A DNA stretch of 64,000 nucleotides from Acidimicrobiaceae bacterium (GCA_947450115.1 CANFUE010000004.1:1-64000); one strand, 5' to 3'; shown: positions 8,084 to 17,016, numbered from the stretch's first letter. A program made the numbers and translations. The notes: generated by a model from the letters alone, not told the origin.

Positions 8084-9777
8084 TTATGTGCTGGTTGGGG
8101 TTTGCGAGTTAAAGAAACCGCAGTATCGATACTTTTTTGTTCGGCTTCTTCTGCCGATTGGCGAGCGTGATAGCTGGAACGAGTAAGAGGGCTCGATTCC
8201 ACATGACTAATGCCTAATGCTTCGCCAAATTTTTTCAAGTGTTCAAACTCTGCAGGCGCTACCCAACGTGCAACAGGCAGGTGATGTGTGGTGGGACGCA
8301 AGTATTGGCCAATGGTGACGATGTCGACACCCACACCAGCAAGGTCGACCAGAGTTCCCTCGGCTTCTTCAAGAGTTTCACCCATTCCCATAATGAGACC
8401 CGACTTTGCTGTGAGATCAGCAGCCTTGGCACGTGCGAGCACCGACAAAGAGCGTGCATAGCCGGCGCTCGGGCGCACCGCACGCTGCAACCGTGCCACC
8501 GTTTCGATGTTGTGGTTCAGAACGTCGGGCTTGACGGCAAGCAAAATGTCGAGAGCATCGGTTCCCTTCACATCGGAAATGAGAGTTTCAATACGCGTCA
8601 GTGGCGATACTTTGCGAATTGCAGTAACACATTGCGCTACGTGCAACATGCCGCCATCGGCTAAATCGTCGCGTGCCACCATGGTGAGCACTGCATGCAA
8701 GAGACCCATACGTTGAATGGCCTCTGCAACACGGTCGGGTTCATCACTCGCAGGAATTTCTGGCTTTTGAGTATCGACCAAACAAAAGCCACAAGCGCGG
8801 GTGCAACGTTCACCGAGCACCATGAACGTTGCTGTGCGATCAGACCAGCATTCCGACAAGTTGGGGCAACCTGCTTCTTCACACACGGTGACAAGACCCA
8901 GATCGCGTACCACTTTTTTTGTTTCCATCACTTCTTCAGTGAGGCGCACTTTCGGGCGCAACCAATCGGGTTTACGTTCTTCAATTTTGAGGCCGTCGCC
9001 CACGCCTGCCTGAGCTAAACGCGAGATGAGTCGCACAGGTTCGCCTGCGCCTTCACCACGCGAGAACGCAGATAGATCTTCTGGGCGGTGATACCACGCA
9101 ACGTCTTGACGGGCAGTTTGCCCATCGGCGAAGGAAAGAGCTACGTGACGCGCCACCACTTCAGATACTTCTTGTAGCGACGATTCAATTCCTTCTTCAC
9201 GTAGCGAAGTGACCGGGTATTCAGCAATGCCACACGGAACAATGTGTTCGCGCATGTAAGTGAGATCGGTTTCCACATTGACTGCGAATCCATGCATGGT
9301 GCGGCCGCGACTGAGGCGCACACCAATGGCACAGATTTTTCGTGGCGCATTCGCTGCAACGCCTACCCACACACCGGGGTAACCAGCAAGACGACCCACG
9401 TCGCTCAGGCCTAATTCAGTGAGCGAGTCGATGAGCAGTTGCTCAACACGAAACACGTAGTCGCTGGTGTCGGCGGGCCCTGCATTGCCACCATGTTTTG
9501 GTTGCAAATTGAGAATGGGGTAACCCACCAATTGGCCAGGGCCGTGATACGTAATGTCGCCACCACGATTGACCTTGACAAAGTCGGCGCCTACTTCACT
9601 CGGCACGCATTTCAAGTTTTTGTTGAGGTCGGCACTTGGCCCATAGGTAAAGACGTGCGGGTGCTCGAGCAGCAACAGATGTTGTTCACGAGAGTGCTCA
9701 AAGAGTGAACGTTGCACTGCAAATGCTTCGCGATAAGGAACTTTTCCTAGCCAACGAACATGCAATGGTGATGTCAT
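8080..9777 (-). CDS. lipB-lipA: Fused octanoyltransferase - lipoyl synthase (LipB-LipA)
   Basis: One 565-aa frame carries both lipoate-assembly enzymes. Residues 1-215 are LipB: RGGDITYHGPGQLVGYP near 71-87, the catalytic Lys147 (KICAIGVR) and acyl-accepting Cys182 (VPCGI). After a linker (about 215-255) comes LipA: the auxiliary-cluster cysteines C299, C304 and C310 (CEEAGCPNLSEC), the radical-SAM cluster CTRACGFC (325-332; the usual text is CTRRCPFC) and the C-terminal cluster-binding RSSY (533-536). LipB moves octanoate from acyl carrier protein to a lipoyl domain and LipA inserts two sulfurs. No stop or frameshift is seen in the linker, and the start has an ATG 14 bp after the E2 gene. 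Separate lipA and lipB genes are the rule, so the fusion would couple the two steps. Confidence 0.94.
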   Translation of the reverse strand: MTSPLHVRWLGKVPYREAFAVQRSLFEHSREQHLLLLEHPHVFTYGPSADLNKNLKCVPSEVGADFVKVNRGGDITYHGPGQLVGYPILNLQPKHGGNAGPADTSDYVFRVEQLLIDSLTELGLSDVGRLAGYPGVWVGVAANAPRKICAIGVRLSRGRTMHGFAVNVETDLTYMREHIVPCGIAEYPVTSLREEGIESSLQEVSEVVARHVALSFADGQTARQDVAWYHRPEDLSAFSRGEGAGEPVRLISRLAQAGVGDGLKIEERKPDWLRPKVRLTEEVMETKKVVRDLGLVTVCEEAGCPNLSECWSDRTATFMVLGERCTRACGFCLVDTQKPEIPASDEPDRVAEAIQRMGLLHAVLTMVARDDLADGGMLHVAQCVTAIRKVSPLTRIETLISDVKGTDALDILLAVKPDVLNHNIETVARLQRAVRPSAGYARSLSVLARAKAADLTAKSGLIMGMGETLEEAEGTLVDLAGVGVDIVTIGQYLRPTTHHLPVARWVAPAEFEHLKKFGEALGISHVESSPLTRSSYHARQSAEEAEQKSIDTAVSLTRKPQPAHK

Positions 9778-9791
9778 GATGAAGCGCTGAA

Positions 9792-11150
9792 TTACAGCTC
9801 TGCAGACCAGTCGCGGGTTTCAAGAATTTCTTTTGCACGCGAGAGGAAGCCAGCTGCGTATGCACCGTCGAAAGCGCGGTGATCCCAGCTCATTGCCAGC
9901 TTGCCCACCGGATGAATAGCAATACTTTCGCCACCATCTGGCAAATTCACCACCACTGGCTTACGCACAATGGCATCGGTAGAAATAATGCCAACTTGTG
10001 GTTGGTTAATAACGGCCATGGTGAGAACTGAACCTGCTGAACCATTGTTTGACAGGGTGAATGTTCCACCTTGAATTTCATCGGGTGACAACTTGCGTGC
10101 CTTTGCACGTGCGCCAAGATCGCTAATTTCACGAGCCAAAGCACGCAAACGCTTTGATTCGGCATCACGTACTACCGGCACCAACAGACCCTGGTAATCG
10201 AGGTCTACTGCAATGCCAAGGTCGACATATTGGTGAACAACGAGTTCATTGCCATCGAGTGAAGCATTGAGATGCGGGAACTCAACAAGAGCATCAACAA
10301 CTGCGCGTGAGATGAAAGGAAGATACGTGAGGCTGAAGCCTTCTGTTTTCTTCCATTCATTTTTTACACGTGAACGCACAACGTCGACATTTGCGTAGTC
10401 AACTTCAACCACGCTGAAGGTATGTGGGCTCACTGCCTTCGACATAATCATGTGCTCACCGGTGAGCTTGCGAATTTTCGACAACTTGATGCGCTTCTCA
10501 CGCTCGTTGCTGTCGCCAGCAGGTGCAGCTTTTGCCACAGCAGCAGGCTTTGCCGCAGCAGGTGCTGGAGCTGGCGCAGGAGCAGGAGCAGCGGCTGGCG
10601 CTGGAGCAGCAGCTGGGGCCGACTTGCCGGCTTGAGCATCGATGAGTGCCAACACGTCTTCACGTGTGATGCGCCCACCAGGTCCTGTACCCGCAATTTT
10701 TGCTGCATCGAGATTGTTTTCTGAAATGAGACGACGCACGACTGGCGACAACAATGGCGCATCGCCGGCACTGGGGGCAGCAGCAACCACAACCGTTGGT
10801 GCAGGAGCGGGTGCAGGCGCTGGAGCTGGGGCAGGTGCGGGTGCTGGCGCTGGTGCTGGAGCAGCAGCAGGCTCAGGTGTTGGTGCTGCAACAGGGGCTG
10901 GCGCAGGTGCGGCACCGGCATCGCCCACAACGGCAATGACTGCTCCAACAGGAACAGTGTCGCCTTCTTTTGCACGCACTTCTGTAAGAACACCCGATAC
11001 AGGCGAAGGGACTTCAGTATCGACCTTGTCGGTGGATACTTCGAAAAGTGGTTCATCGGCAGCAACGGCATCGCCCACTTTTTTGAACCACTTCGTAATG
11101 GTTCCTTCTGTCACTGTTTCGCCAAGTTGTGGAAGCTTCACTTCAGCCAT
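9792..11150 (-). CDS. Dihydrolipoamide acyltransferase (2-oxoacid dehydrogenase E2)
   Basis: E2 core of a 2-oxoacid dehydrogenase complex, 452 aa. There is one lipoyl domain (residues 1-78, lipoylated Lys42 in STDKVDTEV), an Ala/Pro-rich linker, an E3/E1-binding domain (about 131-170, LSPVVRRLISENNLDAAKI), a second Ala/Pro linker, and the catalytic domain ending in SWDHRAFDGAYAAGF with the HxxxDG active site. An AAGGA sequence precedes the ATG. The gene lies between lpdA and lipB-lipA; with aceE about 7 kb away this makes pyruvate dehydrogenase E2 (aceF) most likely. Actinobacterial E2 proteins of pyruvate and 2-oxoglutarate complexes look alike, so the symbol is left open. Confidence 0.9.
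   Translation of the reverse strand: MAEVKLPQLGETVTEGTITKWFKKVGDAVAADEPLFEVSTDKVDTEVPSPVSGVLTEVRAKEGDTVPVGAVIAVVGDAGAAPAPAPVAAPTPEPAAAPAPAPAPAPAPAPAPAPAPAPTVVVAAAPSAGDAPLLSPVVRRLISENNLDAAKIAGTGPGGRITREDVLALIDAQAGKSAPAAAPAPAAAPAPAPAPAPAAAKPAAVAKAAPAGDSNEREKRIKLSKIRKLTGEHMIMSKAVSPHTFSVVEVDYANVDVVRSRVKNEWKKTEGFSLTYLPFISRAVVDALVEFPHLNASLDGNELVVHQYVDLGIAVDLDYQGLLVPVVRDAESKRLRALAREISDLGARAKARKLSPDEIQGGTFTLSNNGSAGSVLTMAVINQPQVGIISTDAIVRKPVVVNLPDGGESIAIHPVGKLAMSWDHRAFDGAYAAGFLSRAKEILETRDWSAEL
10550..10930. repeat. Low-complexity Ala/Pro-coding repeats in E2 linkers
   Basis: Two GC-rich stretches of near-repeats of GCTGGAGCAGGTGCG type encode the two Ala-Pro swinging-arm linkers of the E2 protein. 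They also create long antisense frames rich in Gly-Ala (for example the plus-strand ORF 10642-11166), which are shadows. Such repeats are prone to length variation between strains. Confidence 0.75.
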
Positions 11151-11203
11151 GTCGCTGTGTCCTTAATGTATTGAGGTGTTCTAAAAAATAATGAGAAAAG
11201 GTA

Positions 11204-12604
11204 TTACGCGTTAATGCTACGCCCGGTCATGGAGAGCATCGTTTCACCAAACAATTCACTCAAACTTGGGTGAGGTTGGATGAACTCGGCGACTTCTGCC
11301 ACCGTTGCTTCCCAGTTGACGGCCAAGTAACCACCAGAGAGTTGCTCGGTGACCCATGGGCCAACCATCTGCACACCAAGAACCTGACCAGCAGTTCCGT
11401 CAGCATTCTTTTTAGCAATTACTTTCACGAGCCCGTCGGTGTCGCCAATAATCATGGCGCGACTGTTGGCGCGGAACTGGTGCTTACCTACAACTACGTC
11501 GTAGCCAGCTGCTTTTGCACTGTCTTCACTATGGCCAGCCCAAGCAACTTCAGGGTGACAATAAATTGCCCACGGCACACGGTCGTAGTTCACTGGCGCA
11601 ACAGGCTCGCCAAGAATGCGCTTCACCGCAAGAATTGCTTCTGCGTAGGCAACGTGTGCGAGTTGTGGCGTATTGATGATGTCGCCTACCGCATACACAC
11701 CAGGTTCAGCGGTGGTGCAGTACTCGTCGACTTCAATGAAGCCACGCTCGCTGAGTTTGACGGCAGTTCCTTGTAGGCCGAGTAGTTCAGCAGATGGACG
11801 ACGTCCAACTGACACCACAACTGCATCGACTTCAAGAGTTTCACCTTCTCCGAAGGAAACAACGGTTCCACCAGAACCATTGAGCGCGTGACCCTTGACA
11901 GCAACACCAGTTTTGATGTCGATGTTCTTTTTCTTAAAGCTCTTCACCACAACATTGGCAAGGTCGGCATCGAGACCAGGAAGAATTTTTGGCAAGCCCT
12001 CAAGAATGGTGACGGTGCTGCCCAAATCGGCGAATGTTGAAGCAAATTCACAACCAATGGCTCCACCACCAATAACGGCAACGCGTGCAGGCAAAGTACT
12101 GAGCATCAATACTTCATCTGAAGTCATGATGGGGCCGCCAACTTCGAAACCGGGAATGGTGCGCGGAACTGAGCCTGCAGCAAGGATGACATTTTTTCCT
12201 TGTACCTGCTGTGTGCTTCCATCGGCTGCAGTAACGGTGACTGTCTTGTTTGCGCCAAGTGAACCAACGCCCAAGAGGTAGGTCACTTTTTTCGATTTGG
12301 TTAAACCAGTAAGACCTTTCACCAAACCATCAACAATTTTCTGCTTACGAGCTTGAGTAATAGAAAAGTCGACACCGTTTTGAGTGGAGTTCACACCGAA
12401 CTCTGCAGAATGCAAAACGTGGCGGTTGACCGCTGCTGTTTCTAAGAATGCTTTTGCGGGAATACACCCACGGTTCAAGCATGTTCCGCCGATGGTGTCT
12501 TTTTCCACCAGCGCCACCGACAAACCTGCCGACGCCCCATAGAACGCCGCGGCGTATCCGCCGGGTCCACCACCAATTACAACAAGGTCATATGTTTCAG
12601 CCAT
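11204..12604 (-). CDS. lpdA: Dihydrolipoyl dehydrogenase (E3)
   Basis: Flavin disulfide reductase that reoxidises dihydrolipoyl groups with NAD+. The 466 aa open with the FAD-binding VVIGGGPGGYAAAFYGA, then the redox-active disulfide GGTCLNRGCIP, the NAD-binding VAVIGGGAIGCEFASTFADLG, and the second FAD motif YAVGDI. The C-terminal catalytic dyad is in QPHPSLSE (His and Glu five residues apart). First clear gene of the lpdA - E2 - lipB-lipA - pirin set. It lies 21 bp downstream of a small membrane-anchored protein gene on the same strand. Confidence 0.95.
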   Translation of the reverse strand: MAETYDLVVIGGGPGGYAAAFYGASAGLSVALVEKDTIGGTCLNRGCIPAKAFLETAAVNRHVLHSAEFGVNSTQNGVDFSITQARKQKIVDGLVKGLTGLTKSKKVTYLLGVGSLGANKTVTVTAADGSTQQVQGKNVILAAGSVPRTIPGFEVGGPIMTSDEVLMLSTLPARVAVIGGGAIGCEFASTFADLGSTVTILEGLPKILPGLDADLANVVVKSFKKKNIDIKTGVAVKGHALNGSGGTVVSFGEGETLEVDAVVVSVGRRPSAELLGLQGTAVKLSERGFIEVDEYCTTAEPGVYAVGDIINTPQLAHVAYAEAILAVKRILGEPVAPVNYDRVPWAIYCHPEVAWAGHSEDSAKAAGYDVVVGKHQFRANSRAMIIGDTDGLVKVIAKKNADGTAGQVLGVQMVGPWVTEQLSGGYLAVNWEATVAEVAEFIQPHPSLSELFGETMLSMTGRSINA

Positions 12605-12625
12605 AGCAAGACAACCGTAACCGAA

Positions 12626-13054
12626 TTACCCCTCGGTACCCCACTGCTGTTGAGCCCCAGCCCGCAAGTAGGCCACGGTGGGGGTTGCTTTGGTGGGGTC
12701 GAAGCGCACCGTGCAGCGCACTTCGGCAGTTACAGAAACCTCTTGGCAGGCATCGGGTGCGGTCTGTTGTGTGAGGGGCGTGAACACCCTGCCCTCGGCC
12801 AGCATCCGCCACCCTTCAAAAGCCCCCTTGGCTATTGCGACGCCGCGCATGGTAACCGTGACCAATGTCGCGTCGGTAGTTTTTTGTACTGACTGCACCG
12901 CAACGGTCATGTCGCCCAAAGTTGCCGGCGTTCCCCACGCCAGCACCTCGACGCGCGGGTTATCGGTGGCTACCTGAAGCAATTTGAAACCACCGGCAAG
13001 CACAATTGCGATGCCGCAGACCAATGCAGTGAGAACGAGTTTGCGGGTGCTCAT
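12626..13054 (-). CDS. Hypothetical membrane-anchored small protein
   Basis: 142 aa, family not recognised. An N-terminal hydrophobic segment (about residues 5-25, LVLTALVCGIAIVLAGG) looks like an uncleaved signal anchor; the rest is a beta-rich extracytoplasmic domain with two cysteines (DACQE, VRCTV) that could form a disulfide. The pattern resembles short immunoglobulin-like or DUF4352-like domains, but I cannot assign it. A TAGGAT box (13063-13068) lies 8 nt before the ATG, suggesting a near-leaderless promoter that may also drive lpdA and the genes below it. Confidence 0.7.
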   Translation of the reverse strand: MSTRKLVLTALVCGIAIVLAGGFKLLQVATDNPRVEVLAWGTPATLGDMTVAVQSVQKTTDATLVTVTMRGVAIAKGAFEGWRMLAEGRVFTPLTQQTAPDACQEVSVTAEVRCTVRFDPTKATPTVAYLRAGAQQQWGTEG

Positions 13055-13115
13055 GGGTTGACATCCTACGGCACTTCATTCCTCGCTCCATAACGCCACT
13101 AGTTGCGAAGAGGCA

Positions 13116-13121
13116 TACTCT
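13116..13121 (+). promoter_or_regulatory. Putative -10 box of leaderless promoter
   Basis: TACTCT is placed with exactly 6 nt between it and the ATG at 13128, so transcription would start at or next to the start codon. No Shine-Dalgarno is present. Confidence 0.5.
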
Positions 13122-13127
13122 GTATTC

Positions 13128-14024
13128 ATGCGTATTGCTGTTACTGGTTCCACTGGCCTTATTGGAAAAGCACTTCTTTCTCATCTCCACGACAACGGAC
13201 ACGACATCGTTGCACTTGTGCGACGTGCGCCTCAATCGCCAGCAGAAATTCAGTGGGACCCAACACGTGGCACACTTGATGCGAAAGATCTTGAAGGTGT
13301 GCAGGGTGTGGTGCACCTGGCTGGCACAGGCATTGGCGACAAGCGTTGGACCGATTCATACAAGAAGGAAATTCTGGAAAGCCGCACAAAGAGCACTGCA
13401 CTCCTCGCAACGCGCCTCACAGAACTACAACAGCAACCAACAGTTTTTCTTTCGGGTTCCGCCATTGGCATTTACGGACCGCGCGACAGTGAAGTACTTG
13501 GTGAAGACGCAACACACGGCAACACGTTTCTCGCCAATGTGTGTGAAGAATGGGAAAACGCAGCAAGTCCTGCAGTTGCTGTCGGCATTCGCACTGCATT
13601 TTTGCGCACCGGAATTGTGCTGAGCCCCAAAGGTGGAGCACTGAAGAAACAACTTCCGCTCTTCAAAATAGGTGCAGGCGGAAAATTCGGTAATGGCAAA
13701 CAGTGGCAGAGTTGGATTTCCATTACCGATGAAGTGCGTGCCATTACACATTTACTGACGAGCACACTTGCCGGGCCAGTGAATCTCACTGCTCCTACAC
13801 CAGTGACCAATGCTGAGTTCACCAAAACATTGGCGAAAGTGCTTCACAAACCTGCCTTTATGGCAATTCCCCCTGTTGGTCCAAAACTTTTACTCGGCTC
13901 TGAACTTGCCGATGCATTGCTCTTCACCGGCCAGCGCGTTGTTCCGAATGCATTGCTTGCCGATGGCTTTCGCTTTTCGCACAGCACGTTGGAAGAAGCT
14001 CTGCGCAACTTGTTGCTCTCGTAA
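13128..14024 (+). CDS. TIGR01777-type NAD(P)-binding epimerase/nucleotide-sugar-like protein
   Basis: Extended-SDR protein of 298 aa, with the Rossmann motif at the very N-terminus (AVTGSTGLIGKAL) and FLSGSAIGIYGPR holding the YxxxR/G-type active-site region seen in the YfcH/TIGR01777 family. GVVHLAGTGIGDKRWT and the FRTGIVLSPKGGAL-like segment (LRTGIVLSPKGGALKKQLP) are typical. The C-terminal DUF1731 part is present. Function of the family is unclear. It is the first gene of a plus-strand set with an FAD oxidoreductase and an SRPBCC protein. Confidence 0.88.
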   Translation: MRIAVTGSTGLIGKALLSHLHDNGHDIVALVRRAPQSPAEIQWDPTRGTLDAKDLEGVQGVVHLAGTGIGDKRWTDSYKKEILESRTKSTALLATRLTELQQQPTVFLSGSAIGIYGPRDSEVLGEDATHGNTFLANVCEEWENAASPAVAVGIRTAFLRTGIVLSPKGGALKKQLPLFKIGAGGKFGNGKQWQSWISITDEVRAITHLLTSTLAGPVNLTAPTPVTNAEFTKTLAKVLHKPAFMAIPPVGPKLLLGSELADALLFTGQRVVPNALLADGFRFSHSTLEEALRNLLLS

Positions 14025-14033
14025 TCTCCGCCT

Positions 14034-15296
14034 ATGACCTCTGAACATTCCGAGCAGCGCCCCGACCTCGACGTCATCATTGTTGGTGCCGGACTCGCGG
14101 GGATGTCGTGCGCGAAGCACTTGCAACGTGCTGGCAAAAACGTGGCAATTTATGAAGCAAGCGATGGAGTGGGTGGGCGCGTTCGCACCGATGAACTAGA
14201 TGGATATCTGCTCGACAGAGGCTTTCAAGTACTGCTCACTGCGTACCCTGAAATTGAGACCGAAGTAGACCTTGCCGCGCTCGACATGAAGTACTTCTCA
14301 CCAGGTGCTCTGGTACGCGTAGGCAGCAAGAATCATGTTGTGGGCGACCCACTGCGCGAACCATCAACACTTTTCTCTACAACGTTTGCCCCCATTGGAA
14401 ACGTGTTCGACAAAGTACGCATTGCGGCCTTGCGGTGGAAACTCATGCGTGGCCCTGCGCGCCGACTACTCCAGGGCCAAGATATGTCGACCGCCAAGGC
14501 GCTACGCGAACAAGGTTTTTCACAGCGCATGGTGAGTACTTTCTTCACTCCACTCGTGGGTGGAATACAACTTGACCCCGATTTGTCTACATCACGGCGC
14601 ATGTTTGACATTATTTTCCGCACGCTCAGCAGCGGAGAAACAGGGGTTCCTGCCCGTGGCATGGGCGAGCTGAGCAATTACCTCGCGGCTCAACTACTGA
14701 ACGGCACTGTGCACCTACAGTCACCCGTCAGCGAAGTAACAAGTACATCTGTCACCTTGCATAATGGTGAGAAAGTCCATGCTCGCAGCGTGGTGGTCGC
14801 CGCTGAAGGACCTGCTGCATCGGAACTCTTGAATCTTCCAACAGTTGCATCACGTTCCGTGAGCTGTGTCTATTTTTCTGCCGACACCGCTCCTACTCAG
14901 GAAAAACTCATTGCGTTAGATGGTTCGCACAGTGGCCCAGTACTCAACATGGCGGTCATGAGCAATATTTCACCGCACTACGCACCACAAGGGAAACACC
15001 TCATTGCCGCCGCATGCCCTGGAATGACCGCAGAGTCAGAGCCAGAACTACTGAGCAAAGTGACGCAACAGCTTCTGGAGTGGTGGGGGCCACAAGTAAA
15101 TACTTGGAAACACTTGCGCACCTACAGCATTGTTCATGGGCAACCCGACCAATCACCTCCGTTCGCCCCAAAAAAACCAGTAACTCTTGCCAACAAAGTT
15201 TTTGTCTGTGGCGATCACCGCGATACCGGCTCAATACAAGGAGCAATGTACTCAGGTAGACGCTGCGCGGTTTCTGTGCTCAAATGCTTGGCATGA
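14034..15296 (+). CDS. FAD-dependent amine oxidase / protoporphyrinogen-oxidase-like oxidoreductase
   Basis: 420 aa. The N-terminal dinucleotide-binding motif VIIVGAGLAGMSCAKHL is followed by GGRVRTDELDGYLLDRGFQVL, characteristic of the NAD(P)-binding FAD oxidase family that includes protoporphyrinogen oxidase and phytoene desaturase relatives. The C-terminus has the second FAD contact FVCGDHRDTGSIQGAMYSGR. The substrate is not evident; no haem or carotenoid genes are nearby. It lies 9 bp after the TIGR01777 gene, and its stop overlaps the next start (ATGA), so the three genes probably form an operon. Confidence 0.85.
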   Translation: MTSEHSEQRPDLDVIIVGAGLAGMSCAKHLQRAGKNVAIYEASDGVGGRVRTDELDGYLLDRGFQVLLTAYPEIETEVDLAALDMKYFSPGALVRVGSKNHVVGDPLREPSTLFSTTFAPIGNVFDKVRIAALRWKLMRGPARRLLQGQDMSTAKALREQGFSQRMVSTFFTPLVGGIQLDPDLSTSRRMFDIIFRTLSSGETGVPARGMGELSNYLAAQLLNGTVHLQSPVSEVTSTSVTLHNGEKVHARSVVVAAEGPAASELLNLPTVASRSVSCVYFSADTAPTQEKLIALDGSHSGPVLNMAVMSNISPHYAPQGKHLIAAACPGMTAESEPELLSKVTQQLLEWWGPQVNTWKHLRTYSIVHGQPDQSPPFAPKKPVTLANKVFVCGDHRDTGSIQGAMYSGRRCAVSVLKCLA

Positions 15297-15766
15297 GCAA
15301 TTTCTTTCTTGAGAGCACACACGACAGCAGCGGAAAAATTGCGCGGGTGAGCGCAGTCATTAGTGCAAGCCCACAAGATATTTTTGCACTGCTTGCTGAC
15401 CCTGCTCAGCACGCAACCATTGATGGTTCAGGAAGTGTGAAGTCAGCTCGCGATGAACACCCAGCGAGACTTGAACTCGGAACAAAATTTGGCATGGAGA
15501 TGAAAGTAGGCGTTCCCTACAAAATCACCAACGAAGTAGTGGAGTTCATTGAAGGCGAACGTATTGCTTGGCGTCACTTCGGCGGACACATTTGGCGTTA
15601 CATCTTGGTTGCCGATGGTGCCAACACCTGCGTTACCGAAGAGTTCGACTACGCCCACGCCAAGTCGCCATTTTTTCTCAAACTGATGGGCTACCCCGAT
15701 AAAAATCGCAAGTCGATGGAAAAGACTCTGGAACGGATGCAGAAGTATTTCACCACTCCCCGGTAG
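15293..15766 (+). CDS. SRPBCC-family (polyketide cyclase/START-like) protein
   Basis: About 157 aa. The pattern ARVSAVISASPQDIFALLADPAQH at the N-terminus and a long C-terminal helix (KSMEKTLERMQKYF) match the SRPBCC ligand-binding fold. ATG 15293 overlaps the upstream TGA (ATGA) and is a better start than ATG 15284 in the ORF track. Such proteins bind hydrophobic ligands; its coupling to an FAD oxidoreductase suggests they act on the same compound (inference). Confidence 0.82.
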   Translation: MSNFFLESTHDSSGKIARVSAVISASPQDIFALLADPAQHATIDGSGSVKSARDEHPARLELGTKFGMEMKVGVPYKITNEVVEFIEGERIAWRHFGGHIWRYILVADGANTCVTEEFDYAHAKSPFFLKLMGYPDKNRKSMEKTLERMQKYFTTPR

Positions 15767-15781
15767 GAAAAATGAAATAGT

Positions 15782-16954
15782 GTGAGCAAGGTGAGCACCA
15801 ACATCAGCCTTCCCCTCGGGTTTCATTCATATGTCGCCAACATTGGGGTCAAAGACAACTCGCAAGATTTCACGCTCGTTGTAGCCGATGCTTCATGTGC
15901 CTCCGCAGGAGTGTTCACACAAAGTCGTTTTGCTGGCCCCAGCGTCACCGTCAGCCAAACTCATCTCAAAAATCTTGAAGCTCGCGCCATTGTTGTCATT
16001 AGCAAAAATGCAAACGTTGCCAATGGCCCCGATGGTTTAAGCGATGCGCTCGAAGTAGTGCAAGGTGTCGCCAAGGTCCTGAACTGCGACCCTCACGACG
16101 TACTCATTGCCTCTACCGGCGTCATTGGTCGCCGCTACCCCATTGAACGTATTCGTGCTGGCTTGGCAGCCATACCTACAGCAATTACTGGCAACGATGC
16201 AGTAGCTGTTGCACTAGGAATTATGACCACCGATACGGTGCACAAAATTGCAGAGGCCTCTATTGCCGGAAGCAACGCACGCATTGTTGGTGTTGCCAAG
16301 GGGGTAGGAATGATTGAGCCCAATATGGCAACACTCATCACCATGCTGTTTACCGATGCCGATGTGCCAAAAGAAGAGCTCAATGTCATCTTTCGACGCG
16401 TGATGAACAAAACCTTCAACTGCGTGTCGGTCGATACCGACACTTCTACCAGCGATACCGCAACCATCATGGCCAGCGGTGCCAGCGGTGCAGTTGACAA
16501 CACTGCGTTTGAAAATGCTCTTTACGCAGTGGCTTTATCGCTCACTAAACAAGTTGCCCGCGACGGCGAAGGCGCAGAAACACTCATTGAAGTACGTGTG
16601 GATTCCGCCGCAACCGATGAACAAGCAAAACGTGTTGCAAAAGCAATTGTTAATTCACCACTCGTCAAAACTGCTGTACACGGCGCAGACCCCAACTGGG
16701 GCCGCGTTGCCATGGCCGTGGGTAAGTGCAACGACACGAATATTAATCAAGACAACGTCGTCATTCGCTTTGGCGCACAAGAGGTGTACCCACACCCTGT
16801 TTCAGAAAGTGGTCTTGCGCAGTTGAGCGAGTACATGAAGGGCAGCGATGTTCTCATTCATGTTTCACTCAACAACGGCTCAAGTTCCGCAACAGTGTGG
16901 GGATGCGACCTCACCGATGGCTACGTGCGCATTAACGCCGACTACACCACCTAG
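15782..16954 (+). CDS. argJ: ArgJ-like ornithine acetyltransferase
   Basis: 390 aa, normal ArgJ length. The self-cleavage region is GVGMIEPNMATLITMLF, where the Thr of NMAT becomes the N-terminal nucleophile; classical ArgJ usually reads GMIAPNMATML, so Ala is replaced by Glu. NCVSVDTDTSTSDT and HGADPNWGRVAMAVG near residue 300 are strongly conserved family motifs. ArgJ transfers acetyl from N-acetylornithine to glutamate. No other arginine gene is in the window, so pathway membership rests on sequence alone; related N-acetyltransferases outside arginine synthesis exist. The start is a GTG; a second GTG at 15791 is possible. A strong hairpin follows the stop. Confidence 0.85.
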   Translation: MSKVSTNISLPLGFHSYVANIGVKDNSQDFTLVVADASCASAGVFTQSRFAGPSVTVSQTHLKNLEARAIVVISKNANVANGPDGLSDALEVVQGVAKVLNCDPHDVLIASTGVIGRRYPIERIRAGLAAIPTAITGNDAVAVALGIMTTDTVHKIAEASIAGSNARIVGVAKGVGMIEPNMATLITMLFTDADVPKEELNVIFRRVMNKTFNCVSVDTDTSTSDTATIMASGASGAVDNTAFENALYAVALSLTKQVARDGEGAETLIEVRVDSAATDEQAKRVAKAIVNSPLVKTAVHGADPNWGRVAMAVGKCNDTNINQDNVVIRFGAQEVYPHPVSESGLAQLSEYMKGSDVLIHVSLNNGSSSATVWGCDLTDGYVRINADYTT

Positions 16955-16966
16955 ATCACACAAATG

Positions 16967-17000
16967 AAAAGACCCCCGAGCATCTGCCCAGGGGTCTTTT
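16967..17000. terminator. Bidirectional rho-independent terminator
   Basis: AAAAGACCCC and GGGGTCTTTT form a perfect 10-bp stem around a 14-nt loop, between the convergent argJ and SDR genes. The A-run on one side and T-run on the other allow it to act in both directions. Confidence 0.88.
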
Positions 17001-17016
17001 ACAAATACCGAGTGAA

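Noticed and set aside
10448-11071. 207-aa minus-strand ORF rich in Leu and Gln
   Set aside because: Frame-shifted shadow of the same E2 linker repeats; no start signal and low complexity.
10642-11166. 174-aa plus-strand ORF rich in Gly-Ala
   Set aside because: It is the antisense shadow of the Ala/Pro-rich linkers of the E2 gene.
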